DNA of 64,000 nt from Paraspadella gotoi (lineage: Eukaryota; Chaetognatha), in contig CM119267.1 of assembly GCA_051294375.1 (NCBI GenBank), forward strand, positions 7,668,683-7,732,682, in the 5' to 3' direction. Each line of letters starts with the position of its first letter. Within the stretch, counting starts at the first letter, position 1. Positions 37,128-47,439 of the stretch are shown here, piece after piece. The position numbers were made by a program, and so were the translations under genes. Below the pieces are notes generated by a model. It worked only from the letters and a program-made list of their open reading frames with translations, had not been told where the DNA came from and ran no database searches.

Positions 37128-39191
37128 ATAAGTTAATAACACTTTAACACTGATGAAGAACAGAAATCTGTTCGAAACATGTCTCTTTTAAATGCAGATA
37201 AAAATTCATTGTGACAATAAAAAAATATTTTTTCTACAAATTCATAAAACCAACGAAAAGAAAGGAAAAACTAACAAAAGAAAAAGAAAAATTTATATCG
37301 GAGTTGTTTTTAAAAGTTTTCTGGAAAGAGGTAGCGACTAAAAAACCCAAGTTTGAATTAAACTTTTTGCCCTTGGCTTCTTCGTAGTCATACAAACCAG
37401 TAATATGTTATTATTCAACTAACCTTGTTGTATCCATCAAGTTCGACTCCCTTGAGATCTTCGAGCAAAAGTCGGCGAAGTCGCGGCATCTGGCGGTGGA
37501 AGTTGAGCCGAGAGACGGAGTCAAGGCCGATCATGAGGACTTTGACCGGCAGGGGGTTGGGGGCTGCTTGAGAGGACGCCGCTGTGGCGGCGGCGGTGGC
37601 GGCTGCCGCCTCGATTCGCCGACGACGTTGCTCACTTTTTCGTCTTGTCCGTCGCTCGTCCGGCAGGATTTGATAGTGGAAGTTGTCGTAGATGACTTCA
37701 TCGTGAGGATCGAAGCAAGACACCATGTAAAACTGGCCAAAAACCGATGCCTCGTCGCGGAATCTGTCGTGGCACGATGGTGGTGAAGGGGGGGGGGGAG
37801 GGGAAGAAATAAGAATTAAGAAATATTTTTAATTAAGATTGAAGATTGTTTTTTGCGGTGAAGGAATTTTTTTATTGAAATTTTTAAGAAAATTTGGTTT
37901 TCTTTTTCATCTCATCGAATTCCGAACATTTTCGACAACAAAGAGCGTTATGAAAATTGGTAGAAAGTAGAATAATCACAATTCCCTAACAAATATGCTC
38001 TTGCTTTAAAAACCACAGTTACTTTTGCATTATTTTACGAGAGAAAATAGCTCTTGCACAATAGTACAACAGCTAAATAAGGTACTTCGTACGTTGACTG
38101 CACCGTCCTCCATCACGCTCAATTTCCCCACGACCTCCTTTTTCCCGCCATTTCGCACCTTCGTCTTAATTCCATTACTATCAACTTTCTCTTAACGCTT
38201 TCAGAGATGCCATTAATAACGCCATTACTGACACCATCACCCGATTATATTTAGAAAGAGATTCTCAGAAATTCTCTCTGCCGAGATCGATAAGAAGGCG
38301 GAGATAATTGGTCGTGGATTTTGTCGTCTTCGTCGTCGTCGTTGTCGGCGCCAAATGACATTTGACAAATGACATTATGTTGGTTGTACCAATTTCATTT
38401 GATTATTCGTCGATGACGTTGTCTTTGAAGAGCTCGCGCTCTCTCTCTAGAGCAGCTTATTTATAATAATCATATTGTGGCGGTATATTCACACCGTTTC
38501 ACGTCAAGTATTGTCCAGTCAATCTCATTGGCTCAGAGGGGTAACCAACAATTCCCGGCGTTGCGTTCCATCCACAGTCCTAACGTCTTGGCAAAGCGAG
38601 ACCGTCTTAGGGTAACCGTGACTGGATGTGTCACTAAGGGTCGGAAGCCCCCAAAGCCAAAAGTGAGATGCCCCATCCCCTTCCCAAAATAATTTACGTC
38701 GGCAACAAAATTATTGTCAGCGTCCATATGTCTTTTTTGATGTTCGCTTTTGTTTACAAAGACGTCGTACCTAATGGGTTCGCCCAAAAACCATTGCGTG
38801 TCGTCGTCTCCACGAATTATTTCCGAATAACGACATTCGCCACCGAAATTGGCGAAATTTCGTTTCGCGGAAACTGGGAAGAAGAAGAAGAAAAAAAAAA
38901 GGGGGTTAAAATAATAAATTAAACGAAATATACTAAAAGTTATTTATTTTTCTGAGATTATTGCTATTGGTTTCAAGGAAAACGTATTGGTTTATTGGTT
39001 TCAACTTTTATTGACAGTTTCGACACTGAATAAGCCGACTCGAGTTCAAAATGATCCAGAGTGAGAAAAATGGAGAGAGAGAAGAAGAAAGAGAGAGAGG
39101 AGAGACGGAGACTGAGAGAGAAGAGTGAGGGAGAGATAGGAGATGAGGAAGGGATGATGAGGGCGGACGGGATGGTCAGAGAGAGAGACGC

Positions 39192-39231
<40 letters not shown>

Positions 39232-41240
39232 CGATAAAAAGTATAAATCACCGGCTCGAACCAAGTTAGAGAAGTGGGCGGAAGAGAACGGTAGCGCCGA
39301 AAACGGGCCGAAACTGCCAGAAGATCATGGAATTGATAATTAATCAAGAATTTGGGCAAAGACCAAATTTTTTTTTTAGAATTCAAAGATCTTACACATT
39401 TACAGCCGAACGGACGTAGATTTAAAAGTTTTAAGGGTGGCAAATAACCGTGTGTAGCAGTGGCAACGGCGGACAGAATCGGGCGTGATAAACGCGGTCC
39501 GGAAGTTGACTCCCTTTTTTCGCTTCATTTGCGCCTTTCGCGCTATTTGTTGCCCGCGTCGTTTGTCAGATGGAGCATTAAGAAGAGGAAAGAAGGCAAT
39601 GAAACGAGACCAGCGATCGAACGAATGAAAGAAATTAACGAATCACTTTAGAGAAGGCAAAAATCTGATCAGCGCAAAAAGTGAATAAACCGATCGAAGA
39701 TGAAGAAAGGAGTTGGGTTTTTCGTGAATGAGATACTGGATCCTCGGAGAAAAGTGAAAGGAAGGGAGATTGAACGAAATGGGAGAGGAGGGGAAGGGAA
39801 TAAGTAAGGACTCTGGAAACTTATCAAATAAAACTTCGAATACGAAACAAAATGAATTCATAATCTCGGTAAAAAATTATGTTTTCCCCCGAAGTATATA
39901 TTTAAATAAGTATAAAGCATACGACTAAGTTGTTCTAATTATCAAGTGAGTTTAAGCGGTTAAGAATATGAAAAATAATAAACGAACAGTTGCTGATAAA
40001 CAAAGGATCTTTGGATAGTTTAAGAGAAATAGAGAGAGAGAGAGAGAAGGGCGAACAGGTGGTTAACGAAAGTCCGACGATAATTTTTCTCCTTTTTTTG
40101 CGATAAAAGGATTTTTAGGGGAGAAAAAAAAATCAAGAAAACTCATTCATCATCCGTTTTTTATTGTCTGTTTTTTTTTCTTTTTTCTTTCTCTTTTCTC
40201 TTTCTCTCTCTTTCACCTTTCTATATCCACGTTTCCGATTCGTATCACTTTTTCCTATTTCCTTCACCCCTGCAGCCCATCTCCCCCTCTTCCGCGAATC
40301 ACCTTTGTCCACGACGATTTTTCCGCCCCGAATCGCCGTCAGCGGATCGGGAAAGAAAGAGCACTCCACAGAAGCGCCCTTCGCCACCAGATGGAGAATG
40401 GATGGGTCCCAGGGGTCGATTCGTGGGATGCGGCACCCCGGGGTGTCGACGAGAAAGTCTAGGGTGGTTGGAGAAGGGATGATAATGATTGATATGGGGG
40501 AGTTGGCAGTATAAGCTTATAAAATCAAATAGCGACATTAAAATGTCCGAGTTCACTTTGTTTCTGGAGAAGATAACAAGATACAAAATATAAAAAAAAT
40601 TTCTTGAGAACAATACTTAATTAAAAGTGAGCCTAGTTCCACTTGGTGATCCCCCATGATTACCGTCGTATCTCACAGACTAAGGGGTTTAGGGCATCGA
40701 ACCTCGATGGTCGTTTCTTTCACTGGCGCGGATAATCCGTATCCGTCACGCTTTGCCAAGGAAGAGGGGGGGGATACGGGGATGAAAAACGGAACTTTCG
40801 TCAAGGGCTTAGGCTGGGCGGTCACTTGGCTCGGTCAGACGTTGAGACAAGGACGAGGGTAAGATCAATATGCATACTCACGAGAAAAGATAATTAGTCC
40901 AAACTGATAGAACTACTCCGTACAACTGCTTAATTTCTTTACGTTTTATTTTCAATGCGTCGTCCTTTCTCTTACTTTCCATTTTTCAATTTCTTAACCA
41001 TTTTTCCTTTTCCTTTTTTCCTTCTTTCAATCTTTCGAACGTGAACTCGACCAGTTTTTTGATTTGTGTCTTCCTCTGCCCTTCAGCAACCGTGCCGTCA
41101 CCGTGCGTCAGGCCACTTCTCGGCCTCGAGCGGACACGCCCCACTTAATGTCGAATTCGACGTCGTATTTCGATTCGGTTTCGTCGCGTAATCGAGGCTC
41201 TAGAAGGTCGATGGGACCCGGGGTCAGATCGGATGATTAA
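22194..41240 (+). CDS. Unrecognised nine-exon protein, basic and Ser/Arg-rich
   Basis: I assembled these exons by splice sites and phase: 22194-22260, 24425-24507, 24647-24824, 25262-25300, 26718-26788, 30569-30641, 31540-31703, 33420-33517 and 41087-41240 (stop TAA). All eight junctions agree in phase, giving 308 residues from the ATG at 22194; the frame is open 5' of it, so the true start may be upstream. Features in order: SFGRKNSPYEAGDLS; a Lys/Glu-rich stretch (EVEVAEVEKIVKPKR); a Gly7 run followed by Thr repeats; LRDAFLRRRSSLGF; NYFFVSPNKNKISPVKKR; EPEYRRFISKGDEVVTIDG, which resembles the end of a PDZ-like strand but is too short to call; WNIFRDFRQAFRHK; and a Ser/Arg-rich tail ending VRSDD. 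No known domain is recognised. A microexon (39 bases) is included. Introns reach 7.6 kb, and the last one holds most of an antisense sulfatase-like gene. Confidence 0.6.
22269..22372. repeat. (TC)n microsatellite in intron 1 of the nine-exon gene
   Basis: About 100 bases of CT dinucleotides with short TCC/TTC interruptions, beginning a few bases after the donor of exon 1. Frames through it give meaningless Ser-Leu repeats. Confidence 0.9.
22741..22875. repeat. Degenerate GAC/GAT trinucleotide array
   Basis: Dense GACGAC and GATGAAGACGAC units on the plus strand. Intronic; similar arrays occur at 24015-24060, 44530-44580, 47450-47970 and 57280-57315. Confidence 0.75.
27259..27442 (-). mobile_element. 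Degenerate single copy of the foldback SINE family
   Basis: Minus-oriented relative of the right half of the SORD-intron foldback. Shared blocks in order are AAGACGATGCCG, CGCGAACCCGAGT, GTGCTGCTGATT and a terminal GGGGTAATATGTATT corresponding to GGGGTATGAAATACT. Only one half is present, so the foldback form is not obligatory. Confidence 0.55.
27491..27865. mobile_element. TIR element with terminal hairpin, copy 1
   Basis: Starts CAAGAACGGTAAT, then GTTGCGCCGCAGTGACTG (from 27512), and ends with CGGGGCGCAAC at 27865. The 3' end forms a hairpin (GAGTTGCTCCGCG, loop, CTCGGGGCGCAAC, 27837-27865). Internal repeats are degenerate GTGACATGACATAAC units and GACAGACATACAGACGG units. A close second copy is at 34840-35262. 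No coding capacity. Confidence 0.7.
27882..28816. repeat. 935-bp AT-rich foldback (long inverted repeat)
   Basis: The outer arm from CAATTTCAGGGACTCTTTCG (27882) is a near-perfect reverse complement of the arm ending at 28816. Pairing continues for at least 320 bases per arm through GCATAAAACTTATGCA, TTGAATAGTAGATCAG and AGTACTCGCCATAAAAAATG, then weakens toward the centre. It begins only 17 bases after the preceding TIR element. Part of the interior (AAAACTTTTATTAAA) recurs near 55.6 kb. Confidence 0.8.
28982..29365. repeat. CTGT microsatellite followed by a 156-bp tandem duplication
   Basis: 28982-29042 is a (GTCT)n-like array. After it two imperfect units lie head to tail; the block GTGGGTAGGAAAGTGTGTGA occurs in both, spaced 156 bases, followed by AATAAAGTTTCGATGGAATC. 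Likely the tail of the same compound mobile element that starts near 27.5 kb. Confidence 0.65.
32523..32662. ncRNA. Perfect 56-bp-arm palindrome enclosing a hammerhead-ribozyme-like core
   Basis: Arms 32523-32578 and 32607-32662 are exact reverse complements. The 28-base loop (32579-32606) begins CTGATG, contains a small stem GACTT/AAGTC and ends GAAA, which is the conserved order of a hammerhead core (CUGAUGA, stem II, GAAA). The core has U where A9 is expected, and six extra paired bases abut it, so self-cleavage is doubtful. The sequence after GAAACATG (TATAAAAATAAATCGTTG) parallels the one after a better hammerhead motif at 37150. Confidence 0.5.
33901..34028. repeat. (TC)n microsatellite
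   Basis: About 125 bases of CT dinucleotides with few interruptions, in the last intron of the nine-exon plus-strand gene. Confidence 0.9.
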
Positions 41241-42562
41241 ATGCAAAAAAAACATGAAAATGGGAGAGGCTCAATCTTGTTTGCAAGCAATTTTATCCAG
41301 GAATCATTCTTGAATTGAATCCTTGATTAAATGACGCCTAAGGACGTAAAAGCCTGTCCTAGATTTTTGAAGATTTGAAACCTGTTTTAAGATTGAGCTT
41401 CATTTCGGGGTAATTTTTGGATTATTTCCTTCAGAAAGACGTCATTAATTGACAGATAAGGATAAAACACTGGAGTCAACAGGTTTTCTAATGATTTATC
41501 TTATATATAACCTTATGTATACCTTATACCGGATACCATTGCATCGTGCATTTAAAAAAAAAACAATATTGAAATTTTTATTCTTCTCTTTGAAATCGCA
41601 GAAATATTATTTATTCAAGGGTCTCGACGCGAACGCCATCTTCGATTCCCTTTTGTTTCGAGGATTAAATAATTTCAAAAGTCGAGAATTCCTCGAAAAA
41701 ATGTGGCAAGAATTCGAAACAAATTATTTCCCCGTATTTCGTCGTAAGCGTCGATTGGAGTCAACCAGTGAGCATTGCTATCCATTGGTAACCATTGGTA
41801 ACCAATAGTAAACAATTCTACGCAAAACGGCGCTGAACAAAAAATCTAAAAAAATTTCGTAGCCTAAGAATAAAAAAAAAAACTGTTTCGGCGGCGTTCT
41901 ATCTGCCCTTCTCCTTTCTTCACTTCAGTCTTCTTTCTTTATTTAGAATTTTTGCTTCATTTTTATGCTTCTTCGCATTTACGACGACCAAAAACAGTAA
42001 ATGTGACGAATAAAATAAATGGTTCAATATCAATAACTCACGAGCACTCTCCGAAATAAATCTGAATAAAAAGAACGCGTGGGCTGGGAATAACTTTACT
42101 ATAAGGTTCGAGACAAACTTCTCTCCCAGGGAAGTAAAAAAAAAAAAAAAGACTATTTTTACGTTTTCGTAATGAAGAAAAACATCAACAAAAAAAAATA
42201 GATGAAAAGATAATAAGACACTCGCCTTGCGAAGTATTACCGATCGAGTAGATTCCGGCGGCCGCCATCGAGTTTCCGGCCGCCCCGCCGCTCTTCCCGG
42301 CCGCTTCGCCGCTTTCGTGACTCTCCCCGCCCGCCGCCGCTGCCGACGCCTCGGCGGCGGCGGAAATCAGGACTCGCAGCCGAGGAGATGAGGAGGAAGG
42401 GGAGAGGAAGAGGAGGAGGTGGAGAGAGAGGAGGAGACTGAGGGCGAGGACGAGGACGACGAAGCCGAGGCGAGGGAAAGGTTGGGGAAGCGGCGCGGGA
42501 TATTTGACGAGAGCAGCGGACGAGGGGGCGACGCCGAACCCGCGGAAATAATTGCGTCCCAT
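34315..42562 (-). CDS. DUF229 sulfatase-like type II membrane protein
   Basis: Exons: 42562-42226, 40458-40303, 37763-37424, 37005-36479, 36060-35740 and 34762-34315 (stop). One exon between 40303 and 37763 is missing; 38164-38086 fits the phases but weakly. Exon 1 encodes a cytosolic N-terminus, a signal anchor (LGFVVLVLALSLLLSLHLLL) and an Ala/Gly-rich linker; its donor would be GC (CAAG/GCGAGT). Exon 2 has TPGCRIPRIDPWDPSILHL, a DUF229 hallmark. The alkaline-phosphatase fold follows: VKVLMIGLDSVSRLNF, DNTFVNLVPMFAGK, FLTRLTHDDVNRVGAADE, TVVIYFSDHGLRFGD and KLEERLPFFVVALPDSLRRR. The C-terminus (DVSRINEYASQSAC, then LKKFCFC) is also typical. Asp/Ser of GLDS and Asp-His of SDHG would bind metal. 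A roughly 30-residue Lys/Arg/Glu insert follows TPFDVHQTLEEIM. Enzymatic substrate of this family is not known to me. Confidence 0.8.
34840..35262. mobile_element. TIR element with terminal hairpin, copy 2
   Basis: Same organisation as 27491-27865: AAGAACGGTAAT, then GAGTTGCGCCGCAGTGACTG, GTGACATGACATTACGTGAC repeats, TTTCTTAGCCTGTGTATTTA, GACAGAC repeats, and a terminal hairpin ending CGCGGCGCAACT at 35262. It lies in the last intron of the sulfatase-like gene, about 80 bases from its final exon. Confidence 0.75.
37072..37126. repeat. (TC)n microsatellite
   Basis: About 55 uninterrupted bases of CT, immediately followed by the hammerhead-like motif. Confidence 0.9.
37141..37230 (+). ncRNA. 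Hammerhead-ribozyme-like motif
   Basis: CTGATGA (37150-37156) is followed by a stem GAACAG/CTGTTC with an AAAT loop (37158-37173), then GAAAC (37174-37178) and ATGTC. That is the hammerhead order: CUGAUGA, stem II, GAAA, a two-pair stem III (AC/GU) and a UC cleavage site. Stem I would pair CTTTAA upstream with TTTTAAA downstream, weakly. The tail (AGATAAAAATTCATTGTGACAA) resembles the tail after the palindrome at 32.6 kb. Such minimal hammerheads are known from Penelope-like and other retroelements; no reverse transcriptase is present here. Confidence 0.55.
38086..38164 (-). other. Weak candidate for the missing sulfatase-like exon
   Basis: The frame starting at 38164 is open to a GTACCT donor at 38085, with start phase 1 and end phase 2, exactly what is needed to join 40458-40303 to 37763-37424. 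It gives EGAKWREKGGRGEIERDG then GRCSQRT. The acceptor has no polypyrimidine tract and similarity to DUF229 is not evident. Confidence 0.2.
38380..38398 (+). repeat. Solitary copy of a 19-bp terminal repeat
   Basis: TTGGTTGTACCAATTTCAT matches the ends of the inverted-repeat element at 63274-63764. No partner is seen within about 1 kb. Confidence 0.4.
39060..39232. repeat. (GA)n-rich purine tract
   Basis: GAGAGAG arrays with interruptions, purest at 39199-39229. Lies in introns of both overlapping genes. Frames through it give only Ser-Leu-rich translations. Confidence 0.8.
41602..41743 (+). CDS. Candidate internal exon of an unknown plus-strand gene
   Basis: A strong acceptor (TTATTCTTCTCTTTGAAATCGCAG) precedes a phase-0 open frame, ending at CGTC/GTAAGC (phase 1). 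The 47-residue product has sound protein composition: KYYLFKGLDANAIFDSLLF, then RGLNNFKSREFLEKMWQEFE and TNYFPVF. It lies 361 bases after the stop of the nine-exon gene, so it either belongs to a separate gene or to an alternative transcript of that gene (exon 31540-31703 also ends in phase 0). I do not recognise the domain. Confidence 0.5.
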
Positions 42563-42639
42563 TTTTAGAAATGATTTTTAATCTATTCCTCGACGGGGTT
42601 TTTTTTTTTAATATTTCGCTTTTGCTGAGTTTCTCTCTT

Positions 42640-42664
42640 CTCTCTCTCTCTTCTTCTCTCTCTC

Positions 42665-42701
<37 letters not shown>

Positions 42702-43281
42702 CTCTCTCTCAGATATTAGCGATTTGCGTTAGTTCCGTTTATCGATTATTTTTTTTCTCCATGAAAGTAAACGACGGTTAAAGTTTTTTTATTGGCAGTT
42801 TTCTCGATTTATTCTGATCTTTTTTTTTTTTTCTTTAAGCGGCGCTTATCGTTGTCTTTACCGTTTTGTCGCTCTTACGAATTTGTTTTCCCTTTTTGTC
42901 ATTAAACTAGTTTAGTTTCCTTATTTTTTAGAGAGAAAATGATAAATTCTCCAAAATATCCTGTCTACATAAAAAAAAACTTTTTTAAATTTTAACTACT
43001 TTTTTGGCGTTTTTTTTTCTTTGGCGAAACGAACGGGAGTTTCAATTAAACATCTCCAGTTTCCAGTCGAAAATAAAAAAAAAAATCTATAAAAATGTTA
43101 ATATATTCAAAGCGATGAGGAAGAAGAGACAGCGAGAGAGAAAGAGAGAAAGAGAGAGACAGAAAATTAGGAATATTCTCTTTTTTTTTTTTTATTAACG
43201 TCTACTATTTTAGTTTGATAAGAAACCGAATCGTTTTTCCGATTGAAGACGAAAGCGAGCCAAGAGAGAGAGAGGAGAGAG

Positions 43282-43337
<56 letters not shown>

Positions 43338-43350
43338 AGAGAGAGAGATC
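42640..43350. repeat. Two dinucleotide arrays, (TC)n then (GA)n
   Basis: 42640-42711 is CT-rich and 43262-43347 is GA-rich, each broken by single-base interruptions. The stretch between is T-rich with no gene. Opposite orientation means the pair could fold back. Confidence 0.8.
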
Positions 43351-44510
43351 CCAGCCAAAAAATATCAGACGGTAACCGAGAGTGAGTGAAAGATGAAAGA
43401 AAATCTCGGAAGATGATGCGTTTTCGGATTTTTTAGGAGGAGGGGGAGGAAGAGAGATACTCGACCGCGAGATGGTCTGGGGGGGATGTTGAGGGTTGTC
43501 GAGGTGCGGTCGGGGGTTGTGGAAGGTAAATGGGGGAATTCTAAGGGGGTAAAGCGGGAAGAGAAGGAAGAGGAGGATTAGATTAAAGTAAAGAAAAGAG
43601 GAGGAGAGAGAGTCAGGAAATAGTCGTCAGGACTTTGAAAGCGAAAGAAATAATTTTGATGGGGAGAAAAAGCCACAAAAATGTTTATCAGTTGAGAAAT
43701 ATATAATTTTTATTTCCATCGAAGATTAGGTACCAATTCGACCTCACTTTTAAGTATGTCACTATTTAAAAACGTCCGCTGTCAACTTTTTCGGACCTCG
43801 CTGCGGAAGAGAAGAGGATTTTTCGAAGAAGTAAATTGTAAAACGTAAATAAATGGGGAAGCTGGAGACGAAGAGATTCGAGGAGATAACAGACGGTAGC
43901 AGATGGGAACAAGAGATGGGAAAGATGAAGATGATTGTACCCCGGAGCGAAAAAACTATGCGAAAAGAAATAGATTCTTTCTTATCTTTTGCCATCGATT
44001 CGAAGACCAAAACGGTAGAATGAATACTATTTATTGAATAGTTATAGAAACCGTAAAATACATTAGAGAGCAAAGCCCACTTTCTGGTTTCATCACCTCT
44101 TTCCCTTCCGGATACTTTCTCTCTGTGCTACTCGGTTGTAAATCAAGGATATGTCGAAAGACTGCCGAGGATATTCCTCTACTGTTTTAGTAGAACTTCT
44201 TTGAACACCGCCCAGTTCTGACTAATAATCGGTGGCTATTCCTTGTTAGTTGTCCGCGTCGACTTTTTTTACTATTTTGTTGGGGGGGGGGAGAGTTCAG
44301 GTTAAGAACTTTACTACTACCGTTCATTTTTGTTTACACTTATTGTTTACTTTTATTAACTGTATCAATATTTTGTTGTCGAAGTAATCTTCTATTTTAT
44401 TTATAAATGCTTATAAGCCTTTAGTTTCTGTTATTTGTTGCTACGACTTTTTAGAGGGTTTGTTGATATATATTCACCTTCTTTTTTTTTCTCCTTCCCG
44501 CGCCCGAAAG
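43351..44510. other. Non-coding, purine-rich then AT-rich
   Basis: G/A-rich sequence up to about 43640 and AT-rich beyond. No exon is supported. Confidence 0.4.
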
Positions 44511-44750
44511 AGAAATTCGAGATTTACTTAGCCGATGATGACGATGACAACGACGATGACGACGACCACGATGAAGACGAAGGTTGTGAAAAACAGAATC
44601 GCGAACCAATGATTTTTTCATCGCCATCCCGCGGAGCAACCGGGGATGGGAACTTGGCAGAGAGGGGGAGGAGAAGGGGGGGGGTAGAAGTCCGAAGAGA
44701 AAGGTTAAGACGGGATGAGAGGGAGAGGAGTAGGCTATTCAGTATTCAGG
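44511..44750 (+). CDS. Weak candidate exon with an Asp-rich run
   Basis: After a pyrimidine tract ending CGCCCGAAAG the frame reads KFEIYLADDDDD, a long Asp/His/Glu run, then CEKQNREPMIFSSPSRGATG. It ends at a GTAAAG donor in phase 1. Start phase 1 fits the donor of the exon at 41602-41743. The second half is purine-rich simple sequence, so the 3' limit is doubtful and the whole may be non-coding. Confidence 0.28.
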
Positions 44751-44919
44751 GTAAAGTGCGAGTTAGAAGAAGGTTAACTGACCAGGAAACTATCAAGTTG
44801 GAGGTGAGCAAAGGAAGAAATCCACCTTTTTTGGTGAGAGGGGGGGGGAAAGGATCCAAAGTTCGCGATGTGGGGGCGGGGGAGGAAGGGGCGAGAGGTA
44901 ACTCTTCTTAACCCCGGAT

Positions 44920-46320
44920 GCAACCGGACTTGCGATTGGCGCGGATTCGAGGCGCCAAAAGGGTCGGGGATCCACAGCGGTCAGCGGGCTTCTTTTTAGA
45001 CGCTTAGCTTTTTTCTCGTTTCCCGTTTAAACTTTGATGTGTTTAGGATTTCCTGATACAAAAATAAAAATATAAAAATGATTCAAGCATTCAGAATGAC
45101 GTTATACAAGTCGTGATTTTGGCTATTGAAACCGAAAATCTCAACGATAAAATCAAAAGTCCATTTTAAGTATTTAAAAGGTTTCTCGTTTAAAATTATA
45201 ATCTCTCGCCGGTTAATCATTCTCGAATTAAAGACTACACAGAGGCTCCTTAGTTGAGGGGCTCTTTAGGGGGCTTTTACCTCTCCATCATTTAGGGATT
45301 TCAATTTCTTTAACAAAAGGACCATCATCTTATTTTTATGACTAAGTTAGCTCAGTCGTACAAGATTGGTCGCCTTCACCAGAACTGGCACAGTGGTCGT
45401 TTCAATTTTGTTTCAGCCAAATTAGAATGGAAATTCCCTTTTTTCACGATCGACATTTCGCGTTGACGATTGGGATCTGGATTGTAATTTGTGAATTTAG
45501 CGACTTTTATGGTTTTGGCGGGAAAAAGCGAGAAAAATGAAGTCGCATTGCCAGAGGCTTCCTTGCGTTATTCCCCCCCTTTTTTATAAAACGGGAAAAT
45601 GCTGGATGGGGCTTTAAAATTTAAAATATTTCTTTTTTATGTTATTTGAATGTCATCACAAGCACAGTTAAAAAGTTATTTGCGTTATTTTGTATGTTTT
45701 TATGAAAATTACCATACTTTTTATTTGTTACCCTCTGTTGGCGGACTCAGCATTTTTAATCAATCAATCATGAGGAGAAAACCTATCAATCTGTGGGTTT
45801 TTTGTTTGAATCTCGCTCGAATAAAAAATGATGTTAATTTTTCGATCGCAGATCAGAAACAGTTTACAGTTTTACTGACCCAGTATGTTTAGATTGTTTG
45901 GGATCAATCTTTAACTGTTTAGAGTTTCAGATTCTTGGTCGTTGATTCATAACGAAAACTTGGTCGAATTCTTTCATGTCATTATTGAACGATTTTTATA
46001 ACCAAGAGAAGAATTCGACGACGTGATGAAAAAAATTCATAAAATCAAAGAAAAATAGATAAAAATTTTTTTTTAAAGTTATGCCCGGCGGTTATTTAAA
46101 AAGATTATTTGTAGGTATACAACATATGATTTATGGTGTTAAAACGCAGAATTGCAGATATTATAATAAGTAACCAGAATTTCTCAACCAATAAGATACG
46201 TTTTTACAGAAAGTTGAAAAAGTCCCACGAAAACATTCCTTTAACCCTCGAGCAAAAGTCGGAGATTATTTATTATATTTTTTTTTTTGTTTCTGGAGAT
46301 GAAAGAGATGAGAACTTCAA
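44920..46320. other. Non-coding, no feature seen
   Basis: AT-rich with no splice-supported frame or recognisable repeat. Confidence 0.4.
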
Positions 46321-46329
46321 TGACTGGAT

Positions 46330-46765
46330 TACGAAACTTGAATGGGCTTTCAGAGAAAGCAAAGAGAGGGGACAAGTAGGGAGTGGGAAAAGCGAAAAGA
46401 GGGACAAGCCGGGACTGGGAGTTGGCAGAGCAAAAAACAAGGACTGGCGGGGAGCGGGAACAGCAAATAACAGAGACAAAGAAGGAGTGGGAGGGGGCAA
46501 AAACAGGGAGATGTGTGTAGCGGGGAAAGAAAATAACATGGTCAAGTGAGGAGTAAGAATAGCAAAAACGTGGATAAGCAAATATCAGATAAGTCGAAAG
46601 CGGGGAAAAGAGTTGGGAAAGGAACAAAACAAGCAATCGAGACAAGAAGTGAGTGGAAAGAGCAAAAACAGGGACTAGGGGGATCTAGAAAAACAAATAA
46701 CAGAAACAAGGAAGTGGGAGTGGGTGTGGAAAAAAACAGGGTAAGAAAAAAACGGACAAGTGGGA
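46330..46765. repeat. Degenerate purine-rich minisatellite
   Basis: Repeating blocks of the type GGGAGTGGG...AGCAAAAAACAAGGAC, with a loose period near 35-40 bases. It is open on both strands only because stops are rare in such sequence. Confidence 0.6.
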
Positions 46766-47439
46766 AATAGAAAGACAAGTGGAAAGAGGGAAAAGCTCCA
46801 AAGAGATAGCGTCGTGAAGGAAGTGCAAAAGTGACAAATTAAGAGGATAACCGATCTCTACTTATACACTTATTCACAACAAGAGCGCCTCAGCTATAGA
46901 ACTAAGCACTAAGCAGCGGGGGTAATTTTTAGGTACGAAGGGGAAACAAAAGAACTCGGGGGATGAAAGATGGAGAGGGAGAGCTCGGGTGGATGGTTGG
47001 AGGAAATAGGAGGCGGGCTCGGAAGAATACGCGGGCGGAGAATCTAGAATTTGTCGTCCGCTATTGATAGAACGGAGGGAAGGAGAGATGGAAACTGGGA
47101 TTAGAGGAGAGGAAATGAGTGGAGAACGACGTTGAATGCATTCATTGGAGCTGAAAACGTGGATTGGATGAGGAAGTTGGAAAGACAAAAGGGCGAAATT
47201 AAAAAAAACTGAAAAACGGGAGGAGAAAAAAAAAAAAAAGAAGCGAGGGTTGTGGTCGGGAAGGGGAGTTTAGGATTCGTAGTGGAAACGGAAGGCTGAG
47301 GAGTAAAGACTAAAGAGGGTAAGTAAAGAGGGTAATGGAATGAATGTTTGAGGGAAGAAGGAATTCTCGGCTTGAAATCATCAGTTGAATCGATGGATTT
47401 ACTTGAAGGAAACGGAGATCAGAGTTCGACGCCTCTTGG

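Noticed and set aside
38533-38787. Minus-strand frame as the missing sulfatase-like exon
   Set aside because: No phase-compatible splice sites and no DUF229 resemblance.
46133-46770. Open frames rich in Gly, Lys and Asn
   Set aside because: They coincide with a degenerate minisatellite and have no independent support.
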